Of a stretch of 64,000 nt of DNA, positions 34,397 to 43,389 are shown piece by piece. Both the position numbers and the translations under genes were made by a program. The notes below the pieces were generated by a model. That model made no database searches, was not told the DNA's origin, and saw nothing but the letters and a program-made list of their open reading frames with translations. The stretch is taken from assembly GCA_013373015.1 (NCBI GenBank), contig JABXIQ010000026.1, forward strand, positions 1-64,000. The letters run 5' to 3'. How positions within the stretch are numbered: position 1 is the first letter of the stretch; each line of letters opens with the position of its first letter. This DNA is from Kangiellaceae bacterium (GTDB lineage Bacteria; Pseudomonadota; Gammaproteobacteria; Enterobacterales; Kangiellaceae).

Positions 34397-35725
34397 TTGC
34401 TTAATAAAAACCGTTCACAACAGGTATTGCATATTTCATTGCCAATCGTGGGCGGAATGATCTCGCAAAATGTGCTCAATCTTGTGGACGCAGCAATGGT
34501 TGGCACCCAAGGCAGCGCAGCAATTGCCGCCATTGGTATAGCAGGATTCATCAACTTCATGGCGGTTGCCTTTTTCATGGGCTTTGCTTCTGGCGTACAG
34601 GCTATGGTCGCGCGCCGTATGGGCGAAGGCCGAGACAGCGAAGCGGCTTATCCGTTAAATGCTGCTTTACTGATTATTACCCTATTAGCTTTGCCGACCA
34701 GCATCATTTTATTTTTCTTAGCGCCAAAAATTCTTGGTGCACTCAACAATGATCCTGAGCTACTACGTGAAGGAGTGCCTTATCTGCAAGCACGTTTTGC
34801 TGGCATTTTAGCCATTGGCTTAAACTTTAGTTACCGCAGCTATTGGAGTGCCATCAAACAAACTAAGTTTTACCTACGCACATTATTGATCATGCACTCA
34901 CTCAATATTGTGCTGAATTACTGTTTAATTTTCGGTAACTTCGGCTTTCCAGAGCTTGGAACGCTAGGCGCCGGCATTGGTACCTCAGTATCGCTGGGGT
35001 TAGGAAGCCTTTACTATCATTATCTTGCCCAACGCCACACCAAACATTTTGGCTATCTTGAGCATTTGGCTAAATGGCCAACCATAAAGTCAATCTTTAA
35101 GATTTCTTTCCCAGCATCATTGCAACAGCTCTTTTTCGCAGGCGGTTTTACCGCATTATTCTGGATTATTGGTAAAGTTGGAACCGATGAACTAGCCGCA
35201 GCTAACGCCATAACCAACGTCATGCTAGTGGCTATTTTGCCTTGTATCGCGTTAGGCATAGGCGCTGCCACTCTTGTCGGGCAAGCACTTGGTCGACAAG
35301 ACAAACATGATGCTTATTTGTGGGGTTGGGATGTCGCGAAAATGGCGCTGATTTTTGCCGTAGGATTGGGGATCCTGTTCTATGTGTTTACCGACCCAAT
35401 CATGGGAATATTCTTAAAAGAACCAGAAGCATTACAAGCCGCTCACTATCCTTTCAAACTATCAGCCTTGATCATCATGATAGACGCAATTGGGTTAGTC
35501 TTTCTTAATGCTTTGAATGGCGCGGGGTCAACCAAGCCCACCATGTACGTATCCTTGATTACTCAATGGGCTCTATTCTTGCCTGTTGCTTGGTATCTTG
35601 GTCCGCATCTAGGCTACGGATTATTGATCATATGGTTCTCTTATGCAGTCTATCGTGTGATACAAACGGCCGCCTTTATTTGGCTTTGGCAGCGCCGCAA
35701 TTGGGCACATATCCAGTTTGATTAA
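34397..35725 (+). CDS. MATE-family (DinF-like) efflux transporter
   Basis: This 442-residue protein has twelve hydrophobic segments in two similar halves. It starts with TTG at 34397, supported by TAGGA seven bases upstream. The N-terminal HISLPIVGGMISQNVLNLVD and AMVGTQGSAAIAAIGIAGF match the MATE helix 1-2 region, and ISFPASLQQLFFAGGF begins the second half. MATE proteins export cationic drugs or metabolites in exchange for H+ or Na+. A perfect inverted repeat lies just upstream. The stop codon overlaps the convergent lipoprotein gene. Confidence 0.92.
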   Translation: MLNKNRSQQVLHISLPIVGGMISQNVLNLVDAAMVGTQGSAAIAAIGIAGFINFMAVAFFMGFASGVQAMVARRMGEGRDSEAAYPLNAALLIITLLALPTSIILFFLAPKILGALNNDPELLREGVPYLQARFAGILAIGLNFSYRSYWSAIKQTKFYLRTLLIMHSLNIVLNYCLIFGNFGFPELGTLGAGIGTSVSLGLGSLYYHYLAQRHTKHFGYLEHLAKWPTIKSIFKISFPASLQQLFFAGGFTALFWIIGKVGTDELAAANAITNVMLVAILPCIALGIGAATLVGQALGRQDKHDAYLWGWDVAKMALIFAVGLGILFYVFTDPIMGIFLKEPEALQAAHYPFKLSALIIMIDAIGLVFLNALNGAGSTKPTMYVSLITQWALFLPVAWYLGPHLGYGLLIIWFSYAVYRVIQTAAFIWLWQRRNWAHIQFD

Positions 35726-36135
35726 AGACAAATACTACTCTTTGAGCGGTGAAGCATTGTACCATCGTTTGCTTTTAACATCATTTTAGAGCCTGACAAT
35801 AGCTCTATCTTATCAACAATAGTCAGCTTGTTTTGACCACTCATTAACTCAATGATGAGTTGCTGAGATTCAATTCGCCAATGGCCTTTCAAGTCTTGAA
35901 CCACTTCTTCACACTTTCCTGTTTTATATCCAATATGAGTCAATGTGCCATCATCAAAATAAGTGGATATACCTCCTTTTGTGCCGTAACTTTTATCCAG
36001 TTTGCTGACCACCCAAGAGCCTAAAATTGCCTTTGCATATATCTCGTCTTGTGTAAGTGTTTGTTCTTGCTTTTCACAACTTGCTAAAACTATACACACA
36101 CAAAATAACAGCCCTATTTTTCTCATTATTCTCAT
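35722..36135 (-). CDS. lipoprotein, lipocalin-like small beta domain
   Basis: This 137-residue protein has a lipoprotein signal (MRKIGLLFCVCIVLASC, Cys about 20). The mature part has the pattern of a short beta barrel: LGSWVVSKLDKSYG, STYFDDGTLTHIGY, GHWRIESQQLIIEL, IELLSGSKMML. This is typical of small lipocalin-like proteins that monitor or bind unknown ligands. No specific function can be given. It is 36 bp downstream of the GNAT gene and overlaps the MATE stop by 4 bp. Confidence 0.7.
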   Translation of the reverse strand: MRIMRKIGLLFCVCIVLASCEKQEQTLTQDEIYAKAILGSWVVSKLDKSYGTKGGISTYFDDGTLTHIGYKTGKCEEVVQDLKGHWRIESQQLIIELMSGQNKLTIVDKIELLSGSKMMLKANDGTMLHRSKSSICL

Positions 36136-36171
36136 CCTCTATAAAATTTACTAAATATATCACAACCTCTT

Positions 36172-36657
36172 TTATTTCAACATTTTAGATGCTGATTCTT
36201 GACGGTCAATACGCAAGAAGTAATAGTCATATTTATAATCTTTTTCAAATCCATACTCTTTATACAACTTGTGCAAGCGATAGTTTTCTTTACGCGTAGT
36301 GACTTCGATACGGATCGCATCAGTTAGCTTACACAACTTTGCCGCTTGATCCAGCAAAGCTCTGGCAGTTTCACGCTTTTTCTCTCCAGCAAAAACATAA
36401 AAATCGTTCAAAATCCAAATCGGCGCCAAGCCAATACTCGAATAGGAAGGATATAGAATAACAAAGCCTGTCATATGCTGTTGATCTTCACTACTTTCAT
36501 AACTCACAAATATTTTAGCTGCCTGTTTTTCTAGCAAATGGCGCAAAAACTCACTAATTCTCTCAACCTCAGAGTCTTGTTTATAACGTTGTCGATAACT
36601 ATCAAAGTGCGGTACAAACTCTTCTATCTCATTGATTTCTAATAATTTAATGTTCAA
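36172..36657 (-). CDS. GNAT-family N-acetyltransferase
   Basis: This protein is 161 residues from TTG 36657, chosen because AAAGGAA lies seven bases upstream; an in-frame ATG at 36702 would add 15 residues that look unlike a GNAT start. The body (NIKLLEINEIEEFVPHFDSY, then IWILNDFYVFAGEKKRETA and YRLHKLYKEYGFEKDYKYDY) matches the GNAT fold. NDFYV is the beta-4 strand and the basic KKRETAR segment binds the acetyl-CoA phosphates. The substrate is unknown. It is upstream of a small lipoprotein gene in the same orientation. Confidence 0.8.
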   Translation of the reverse strand: MNIKLLEINEIEEFVPHFDSYRQRYKQDSEVERISEFLRHLLEKQAAKIFVSYESSEDQQHMTGFVILYPSYSSIGLAPIWILNDFYVFAGEKKRETARALLDQAAKLCKLTDAIRIEVTTRKENYRLHKLYKEYGFEKDYKYDYYFLRIDRQESASKMLK

Positions 36658-36816
36658 TTGATATTCCTTTCTAACCCCTAAATAGACAACCCTAAGAAAC
36701 ATTCAGTCTCAATTCAGCTAACGCCGCGTACATTAACCCTAACGGAAGACTTGATTGAGTAAATGCTCGATCTAACACTTTCAAGGTTAATTATAGTGAT
36801 TCTCAAGGAGTTCGCC

Positions 36817-37353
36817 ATGAATAAAGTGATTACCTCAGCATTAGCGCTTGCGCTTGGCTTTGGTTTGTCCCAAGTGACCGTTGCTAAAGAGCATCATGGC
36901 CCAAAGTCAAACCATCAAGTACAAGCGCAATCGCAAAAACAACATTCTAATCGCGCTTACGAGCGAAGAAGTGATAGGCGAGACGATCGTCGCGAAGCAC
37001 ACAATCGTAGCTATCAAGAGCGTCAAGATCGATTATATCATCGCGATCGTGATCGCCGTTACGGCCATCGCCACAGCGACTCGCGTGGACATGATCGTCA
37101 TTATGGTAGCCATAACCGCTATCGCGATCATTATCGCCCTTATCCTAAGCACCGCCATTACAGCAGCTATTATGACTATCCACGCTACCGTAGTTATCCA
37201 GTGTCGGTATATTACTTAGGCCAAGATTGGTTCTATTACGGCGGATATTACCACCCATACCCACGCGGTCATATGCACACGCGTCATTGCCACCATAGGT
37301 ATTGGGAACCATTAGCAGCAGGCATTATTTTAGGTGCCGTACTAGGCTGGTAA
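36817..37353 (+). CDS. secreted Arg/His/Tyr-rich protein
   Basis: This protein is 178 residues from ATG 36817, with a strong AAGGAG upstream. It has a signal peptide (ITSALALALGFGLSQVTVA). The mature chain is extremely rich in Arg, Asp, His and Tyr (YERRSDRRDDRREAHNRSYQ, DRDRRYGHRHSDSRGHDRHY), then an aromatic part (YYLGQDWFYYGGYYHPYP) and a hydrophobic Gly-rich end (LAAGIILGAVLGW). This resembles low-complexity RcnB/YXWGXW-like periplasmic proteins. Metal binding by the His clusters is plausible but not shown. Confidence 0.75.
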   Translation: MNKVITSALALALGFGLSQVTVAKEHHGPKSNHQVQAQSQKQHSNRAYERRSDRRDDRREAHNRSYQERQDRLYHRDRDRRYGHRHSDSRGHDRHYGSHNRYRDHYRPYPKHRHYSSYYDYPRYRSYPVSVYYLGQDWFYYGGYYHPYPRGHMHTRHCHHRYWEPLAAGIILGAVLGW

Positions 37354-37365
37354 AGGTAAAGTTTT

Positions 37366-37467
37366 CTGGCTGGGGGAAGTTCGGAATGACCTCATCCCCC
37401 TAAGTGAAAGGCTCTAAGTGAATAACTTAGTTACCTCCTCATACCGAGACTCACTTCTCTCAGCCAG
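37366..37467 (+). other. structured 3' region or candidate RNA element
   Basis: CTGGCTG (37366-37372) and CAGCCAG (37461-37467) enclose three smaller stems. These are G-run 37372-37376 with C-run 37396-37400, CTAAGT/ACTTAG (37414-37430), and GAGA/TCTC (37446-37459). CTTTTATGACTTTT follows. It may be a complex terminator of the upstream secreted-protein gene or a small RNA. The other intergenic bases to 37607 show nothing further. Confidence 0.3.
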
Positions 37468-37607
37468 CTTTTATGACTTTTATTGAAGTACAACATCAGT
37501 TTTGGTTCAGGCTTGTAGGCGTTAACCCCAACCCACTACACTTTGCGAACAAGCCCCAATCTTTCTAACATCTCTCCTAGGAAGATGATTCCATTCGCAA
37601 AAAGCCG

Positions 37608-39992
37608 TTAACCAATCGGCGAGCCCGGCGGAATAGCTAGCGGCTCGCTTTTTTCTAACTCAAGTTCGCCCGCTAAATATTGCTCAATTAAATCTTTCAG
37701 CCATAAAAAACGTACAGGATTACGTTTTGCCTGCGTGACTAACCAGCCGTTTAATTTGCCAATTTCACTGTGCAAATGTGCTCGCACTTCTGGCGAAGCA
37801 GTTTGATCTGAAGCTACACGCAATAATTGCATCATGGTCAAATAATCAACTCTTTGCTGAATTAACTCCGCTAGACCTTGCTGTTCATTACTACGCAAGG
37901 TTGTGGCCAACAAGTCATTAATTATTTTTTCAACACTAAGCTGCTCAGGATTTTCAGTTTGTTGTTGCAAAACACGAGCCAGACGCTGAGGATTCAGTAG
38001 CAACTGTAAACTATGTTGCGCCGCTACCTCTGCCATTGAGACAGGATCAAGGGTCAAGCCTGTATAGCTTGGGAAACTTTCACGGTTTTTATAAAAACCA
38101 TAAGCTTTCGGTGGAATAAGACTCAAAATGGAGTTAGGTACCGTCAATTGCTCAACACTTAATGTGCTTAATACTGCTTCTAATGCAGCTTCTTGTTTGG
38201 CTTGTTCAACCGCTTTAATCGGTCGGAAACTATGACCTTTTACGCTATATTCATAATTAACACCACCAATTAACTTAACTGCGGCTTCTGTTTGATAACG
38301 ATGGAATAAGTAAAGTGGAACCAATGTTTCAGCCAGCTCAGAATAAGGAACGCCATTTTTTAGATTATGATGACCAAAGTTTGATAATGCCTTTTCACGA
38401 ACCTGTAATACTCGAGTTAATTCATCCGCAGGATCAGACTGATTATCCCATAAATGTGCCGCTGGATGAGCGCCTCCTTGTGGGCGAGCATCCGGATCAG
38501 AAATGAAGCTTAGACCTTGTGCTGATGCATCCTTAATAATTTTAGCTAACCCCTCAGCTTCTTTTTCAGCCGACTCAAACTCACTATAAGCATAACGAAT
38601 GGCTTCGATATCCCACTTACCAATATCGGTAGCGTAAGCATTATCTAACGAAATCTTGTCATTTTTTAAGCTGACTAATGGGTGCGGATAGTCCATTACT
38701 GAAGCGCGATTATTTGGACTTGATGCAAAGTTATGCGCTAACCCTAAAGTATGGCCAACTTCATGCGCAGAAAGCTGGCGAATACGCGCCAAAGCCATCT
38801 GCAGAGCAGCATCTTGATCGCCATTTTTACCATAAATTCCCGTTAAAGCATTGGCGATCAATAAATCTTGACGCACACGCAGCGATCCTAAAGTCACATG
38901 CCCTTTTAAAATTTCACCCGTTCTTGGATCGGATACTGAAAAACCATATGACCAACCACGGGTCGCTCTATGCACCCATTGAATCACGTTATAACGCACA
39001 TCCAACGGATCTACGCCTTCTGGCAGCACCTCAACTTGATAAGCATTTTCAAGACCAATTGCCTCAAAAGCTTGCGCCCACCAGCGTGCACCATCCAATA
39101 AAGCAGATTTTACCGGCTCAGGAGCTCCAGGATCGAGATAATAAACAATCGGTTCAACCTTACCATCCTTGTCCTTAGTTATGCGATGGCGATAGATAAG
39201 CTTCTTCTCCAGCGGTTCACCCAGCGGCGTAGCATAGTCTGCGTAAGTTAATTCAAACATACCACTCTTTGGATGAAACTCTCGTGGTTGATAGTTATCA
39301 TCAGGTAAAGCGACGAATTGTAAGTGCTGATGAACGGTTAAATCATTAGGCGCAGGCGTAACCTGACTCACATAATTGCCTGCATCAGAACCTTTGAATG
39401 TTAACACTGACTCAAAAAAGGTGTTTTGCGGGAAGTTTTTTGCTTTATCAGTATTCAACACTGAACGCGAAAGATCGACAGAAAAACTTCCTTGCTGAGT
39501 TGCTTTTAAACGTGCAGAAACACCATGTAAATCATTTAACAAATAGGGCGTTAACTCAATTAAGAAACGATTTCCTGAGCGAGCTTCAATAGTAAAACCA
39601 TACAGAACAGAGCTTGCGAAGGCCTGTTGCACAGAGTTTTTTTCAGCTTGATTATCGGTATCGGCGCGGTAGCGTGTATTCAGTTGCTTTAATAGAAGTT
39701 TGTCGCCGTAGCGTTCAAACTGCACAAGACGACTTTCACCCAACTGGCCTCGGTCAAGCCCGATATCATTGGAACCCACACCATAAGGCAGGCCAGTATA
39801 CATAATAAAAGGTTCATTCAGATTACTGACTTCCAACCACACCTTGCCTTGACTGATACTAATATAGTAAGGCATGAAACCTTTTACTTTACGGCTTTTA
39901 CCTTCAATTTCTGCCCAGCTCGCAGCATTTGAAGCATATGCAACCATGAAAAGTACTAGTGTAATCAAGCTAATCTGAATTGCTCGTAACAT
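37608..39992 (-). CDS. secreted zinc metalloprotease (DUF5117/DUF4953 type)
   Basis: This 794-residue protein starts with a signal peptide (ISLITLVLFMVAYASNAAS). The middle has the extended zinc site SAHEVGHTLGLAHNFASS near 405-425 (HExxHxxGxxH), as in the gluzincin/metzincin group with DUF5117/DUF5118 flanks. Before it are VEPIVYYLDPGAPEPVKSAL and GARWWAQAFEAIGLE, family-typical substrate-cleft segments; a helical C-terminal domain follows. It probably acts in the periplasm or outside the cell on protein or peptide. It is 89 bp downstream of a second secreted protease gene, suggesting co-expression. Confidence 0.87.
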   Translation of the reverse strand: MLRAIQISLITLVLFMVAYASNAASWAEIEGKSRKVKGFMPYYISISQGKVWLEVSNLNEPFIMYTGLPYGVGSNDIGLDRGQLGESRLVQFERYGDKLLLKQLNTRYRADTDNQAEKNSVQQAFASSVLYGFTIEARSGNRFLIELTPYLLNDLHGVSARLKATQQGSFSVDLSRSVLNTDKAKNFPQNTFFESVLTFKGSDAGNYVSQVTPAPNDLTVHQHLQFVALPDDNYQPREFHPKSGMFELTYADYATPLGEPLEKKLIYRHRITKDKDGKVEPIVYYLDPGAPEPVKSALLDGARWWAQAFEAIGLENAYQVEVLPEGVDPLDVRYNVIQWVHRATRGWSYGFSVSDPRTGEILKGHVTLGSLRVRQDLLIANALTGIYGKNGDQDAALQMALARIRQLSAHEVGHTLGLAHNFASSPNNRASVMDYPHPLVSLKNDKISLDNAYATDIGKWDIEAIRYAYSEFESAEKEAEGLAKIIKDASAQGLSFISDPDARPQGGAHPAAHLWDNQSDPADELTRVLQVREKALSNFGHHNLKNGVPYSELAETLVPLYLFHRYQTEAAVKLIGGVNYEYSVKGHSFRPIKAVEQAKQEAALEAVLSTLSVEQLTVPNSILSLIPPKAYGFYKNRESFPSYTGLTLDPVSMAEVAAQHSLQLLLNPQRLARVLQQQTENPEQLSVEKIINDLLATTLRSNEQQGLAELIQQRVDYLTMMQLLRVASDQTASPEVRAHLHSEIGKLNGWLVTQAKRNPVRFLWLKDLIEQYLAGELELEKSEPLAIPPGSPIG

Positions 39993-40081
39993 TGCTGTTC
40001 CCTATCTTTTGAAATAACTGTGTCAAAAAAACTAAATAGAACACTTAAACTAAATAAGCTAATGATCTAATTTATCATAAT

Positions 40082-42637
40082 TTACAGTGCGCCATTAAAA
40101 AATAAGCTATTAATGTACAGACGCATTGAACCTAACCAATAACCTCTAAAATTAGGATTATCGTTAAACATTATGATAGTGCCACGTCCAGAGCGCTGCG
40201 CCAAGATCGCAGGCGTATTTTTTATCCGATTAATGTTGGTTTGTGACGAATATCCAGCCACTAATGGATTTTGGGTATAAGAAGCCACTGTTACAAAATC
40301 TTGATTGGCTGGTTTTAATACCGTAGTTCCCGACTTAGTCAAAGCCAAAGTGTCTAACTCGATGCCATAAGTTAATGGATGGCTATTATCAAGCTGAGTC
40401 TGGAAAATGGCGCCGCCAATGATATGCTCAGCAAAAGCATCATCACGCTCGGCAAACTGTTTATGAGTGCTTTTACTCTGCTCAGCCTCTAACACCTCAA
40501 AGCTAACCAACTTATTATCTATTAACCAACGAACGGCACCACGAGTTGCAACTAAGTTTCCACCATTATTCAACCAGCCTTTTAAACGCTCAAGTTGCTT
40601 TTCATCCAAGGCAGGATAACGGCCATTGACCATCAATAGGTGGCTGTATTTAGACAAATCTATGTCAGCCAAATCAGCGGCTGATTGCATAGCAACAGGG
40701 ATTTCTACACGAGTATCTAACAAATGCCAAACTTCGCCAGCTTCATAAGAAGAAACTCCATCACCTATCAACAACAATGGTTTAGGCATGCTAAGCAAGC
40801 TTAAACTAGGGCTTCCCAAATCAATACCTTGTTGACTAAAACCAGTATCAGCTCCATAAACATTAATTCCTAGCGGTAAAATATCGCGTTTTATGAGCTC
40901 CACCAAACGCTCACGCTCAAGCTTATTACCAACAGTAATAACAAGGGTTCCAGCGGAAAAGGTTTTTAACTCGCCATTAACTGGCAAGGAGAAAGATTTA
41001 TTAGAAACTTTAGCAATGAATTGCTGTTTAAGAGTTCTAATTAATGCCGTAGCAGCGCGAAAATCATTCCACTCAATCACATAAGCAACGGCTTTTTCAT
41101 CAGCCATTAACTGGCCGTCTGACTGGTTATCAATAGGTACTAAAGGCAACCCCTGTAACTGCTTTTTATCTAATAACTGATATTGGGTATTAAATGCCAA
41201 AGGAAACGTCCATGCCGATACATCATAAAAAGTGTTATCATTAAACTCTGTTCTGGCTTCAAATAATGCCTTGATCAGACCATATTGCTGCTGCTTGAAC
41301 TTAACCACATATGAACTTCCTGCTGGATAGAACTTATTCACAAAGCGTCTATCTCCTTGCAACTGCTCTACTAATATTTGATGGGCATTTAGTAAGCGCA
41401 ATAACTCTTGTAGACGCCCCTTATCCTGCGCGGTAAAAATAGCTGCTTTATTTGGATCTTGACTGGATTTCCAAACCCAATCATAAAAAAAATCTTTTTG
41501 GTATTGCTGTAAATTATCTTTTAATTCAAGCGAGGCTTTGAGCGTCGAAAAAGAGGTAGCAACTTGGTTGCGAATGGCAAAAGGAAAACTCAAATCACCA
41601 TGAACCGATTCTTGGAGATGGCCTCGCGCGCTTGCTTGCTCAAATAAAATGCCAATACCGCCATTGATATCAGGGAAAGTTGAACCTTTGCCATAATAGA
41701 AATCATCAAAACTTTCTTTACTATAGTAACTTGCTCCGAGTTTATCCAAGGCTTGCGCGTGATATTTTGCAATTTCATTGGTTAAATCAAAATTTTGTTG
41801 CGATGTTAAAGGGTTTTGCCTGCTAGGTACTCCGGGCTGGAAGAAATACGTCGCATTAGTACCCATTTCATGGAAATCGCCGACAATATGCGGTCGCCAT
41901 TGATAAAAATGTTCTACTCTAGCTTGGCTTTCAGGATGTTGTAATAACAACCAATCTCGATTGAGATCAAACCAATAATGATTAGTTCTACCTTGCGGCC
42001 ACTCTTCATTGTGTTCAGCCGAATCAGAATCAGCAACAAGTTGCTGGCCTTTATATCGATTAACCCAATTGGCGAAGCGATCTAAACCATCAGGGTTTAA
42101 CATGGGGTCAATCATAACCACGGTGTTTTTTAATAACTCTTGGATCCAGGGCTCTTGTGAGGCAGCCAGTCGATAAGCCACCAACAAAGCTGCGTTTGCG
42201 CCACTTGCTTCATTGCCATGAACAGAATACCCCAGCCAAACTAGTGTCGGTCCTTGGTAATCTTGCAAATTACTACGACTAGCTTTAATCTCATCAAGTT
42301 TAGCAATATTCTCAGGAGAAGAAATATAAGCAGTAATAAGCGGACGATTTTCATGTGTTCGACCAATCTGCTTCACTTCAACTTTACTGGAGCTTTTAGC
42401 CAAGGCATTAAAAAAAGCTAACGATTGATCGGGACGAACATGCCATTCTCCTACTTGATGACCTAACACATCTTGAGGAGTAATAATTTGATCATCATAA
42501 TCAATGGACTGATCAAAATAATAATTCAGCGAAGGCTTTAGCTGTACCGCATCAGTGGTGCTTGCGGTTGTAGCAAGTGACAATGTCATTACAACTAGTA
42601 AGGTTATTATTCGAATCATAGATTGCCTCATGTTCAA
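40082..42637 (-). CDS. secreted M14-family zinc carboxypeptidase
   Basis: This 851-residue protein has a signal peptide (MIRIITLLVVMTLSLATTAS). The M14 zinc site is complete: HGNEASGANAALLVAYRLA gives His and Glu, and VGDFHEMGTNATYFFQ gives the second His. DPMLNPDGLDRFANW with the substrate-binding segment is also typical. The C-terminal 300 residues (YSHLLMVNGRYPALDEKQLE) resemble a class-I glutamine-amidotransferase-like domain seen in some large M14 peptidases. It would trim C-terminal residues from extracellular peptides. The downstream neighbour is a second secreted metalloprotease; divergent upstream is nfuA. Confidence 0.9.
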   Translation of the reverse strand: MNMRQSMIRIITLLVVMTLSLATTASTTDAVQLKPSLNYYFDQSIDYDDQIITPQDVLGHQVGEWHVRPDQSLAFFNALAKSSSKVEVKQIGRTHENRPLITAYISSPENIAKLDEIKASRSNLQDYQGPTLVWLGYSVHGNEASGANAALLVAYRLAASQEPWIQELLKNTVVMIDPMLNPDGLDRFANWVNRYKGQQLVADSDSAEHNEEWPQGRTNHYWFDLNRDWLLLQHPESQARVEHFYQWRPHIVGDFHEMGTNATYFFQPGVPSRQNPLTSQQNFDLTNEIAKYHAQALDKLGASYYSKESFDDFYYGKGSTFPDINGGIGILFEQASARGHLQESVHGDLSFPFAIRNQVATSFSTLKASLELKDNLQQYQKDFFYDWVWKSSQDPNKAAIFTAQDKGRLQELLRLLNAHQILVEQLQGDRRFVNKFYPAGSSYVVKFKQQQYGLIKALFEARTEFNDNTFYDVSAWTFPLAFNTQYQLLDKKQLQGLPLVPIDNQSDGQLMADEKAVAYVIEWNDFRAATALIRTLKQQFIAKVSNKSFSLPVNGELKTFSAGTLVITVGNKLERERLVELIKRDILPLGINVYGADTGFSQQGIDLGSPSLSLLSMPKPLLLIGDGVSSYEAGEVWHLLDTRVEIPVAMQSAADLADIDLSKYSHLLMVNGRYPALDEKQLERLKGWLNNGGNLVATRGAVRWLIDNKLVSFEVLEAEQSKSTHKQFAERDDAFAEHIIGGAIFQTQLDNSHPLTYGIELDTLALTKSGTTVLKPANQDFVTVASYTQNPLVAGYSSQTNINRIKNTPAILAQRSGRGTIIMFNDNPNFRGYWLGSMRLYINSLFFNGAL

Positions 42638-42769
42638 CTGAATATTCTTTGTTATTTATTCAATGCTGTTTTTTTAAGCATTATGCCATTCTAAGACTTG
42701 TATTGTTACCTGCAAGCCCTAACATAGGTTATAATTCACTTATCAAGCCATTTTGGACAAAATCGAAAG

Positions 42770-43348
42770 ATGATTACAATTTCAGAAGCCGCTCAAGAGC
42801 ATTTCCGTAGACTATTAGCTGGGCAAGAAGAAGAAAACACTGGCATTCGTGTGTTCGTGGTAAACCCTGGCACTTCCCACGCTGAGTGTGGCGTATCATA
42901 CTGCCCGCCCGATGCGGTTGAAGATGATGACACCGAATTACCATTTGATGGTTTTTCTGCTTTTGTTGATGCAGAAAGTGCTCCTTACCTTGAAGAAGCT
43001 GAAATTAATTACCAAAAAGAACAAACAGGTGGCCAACTGACTCTAAAAGCACCTAATGCTAAAGCTCGCAAAGTATCAGATGACGCGCCGACCGAAGATC
43101 GCATTAAGTATTATCTTGAGTCAGAAATCAATCCAGAACTAGCCAACCACGGCGGACAAGTTAGTCTCGTTGAATTTACTGAAGATGGTATAGCAGTATT
43201 ACAATTTGGCGGAGGCTGCCAAGGTTGTGGCATGGTTGATGTTACTCTGAAAGAAGGTATCGAAAAAACCTTAATGGAGAAAGTACCTGAAGTAAAAGGC
43301 GTGAAAGATGTTACTGAACACGCGGCTGGTGAAAATCCGTATTATTAA
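42770..43348 (+). CDS. nfuA: Fe-S biogenesis protein NfuA
   Basis: This 192-residue protein (E. coli 191) has an N-terminal degenerate A-type domain ([32 protein letters not shown]). A C-terminal Nfu domain carries the cluster-binding [20 protein letters not shown] (CxxC). NfuA carries and delivers [4Fe-4S] clusters to targets such as lipoyl and biotin synthase, both iron-sulfur enzymes. A bidirectional terminator follows at 43365. Confidence 0.96.
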   Translation: MITISEAAQEHFRRLLAGQEEENTGIRVFVVNPGTSHAECGVSYCPPDAVEDDDTELPFDGFSAFVDAESAPYLEEAEINYQKEQTGGQLTLKAPNAKARKVSDDAPTEDRIKYYLESEINPELANHGGQVSLVEFTEDGIAVLQFGGGCQGCGMVDVTLKEGIEKTLMEKVPEVKGVKDVTEHAAGENPYY

Positions 43349-43364
43349 TACATTAATTAAAACC

Positions 43365-43389
43365 AAAGCGAGCTTAATGCTCGCTTTTT
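43365..43389. terminator. bidirectional intrinsic terminator nfuA/aspartokinase
   Basis: AAAGCGAGC and GCTCGCTTT form a 9-bp stem around TTAAT, with T-rich sequence after it on the plus strand. It ends just inside the stop codon of the convergent aspartokinase gene. Confidence 0.85.

Noticed and set aside
37081-37160. Repetitive codons in the Arg/His/Tyr-rich gene as a DNA repeat array
   Set aside because: The repetition reflects biased amino acid composition; no fixed period is seen at the DNA level.
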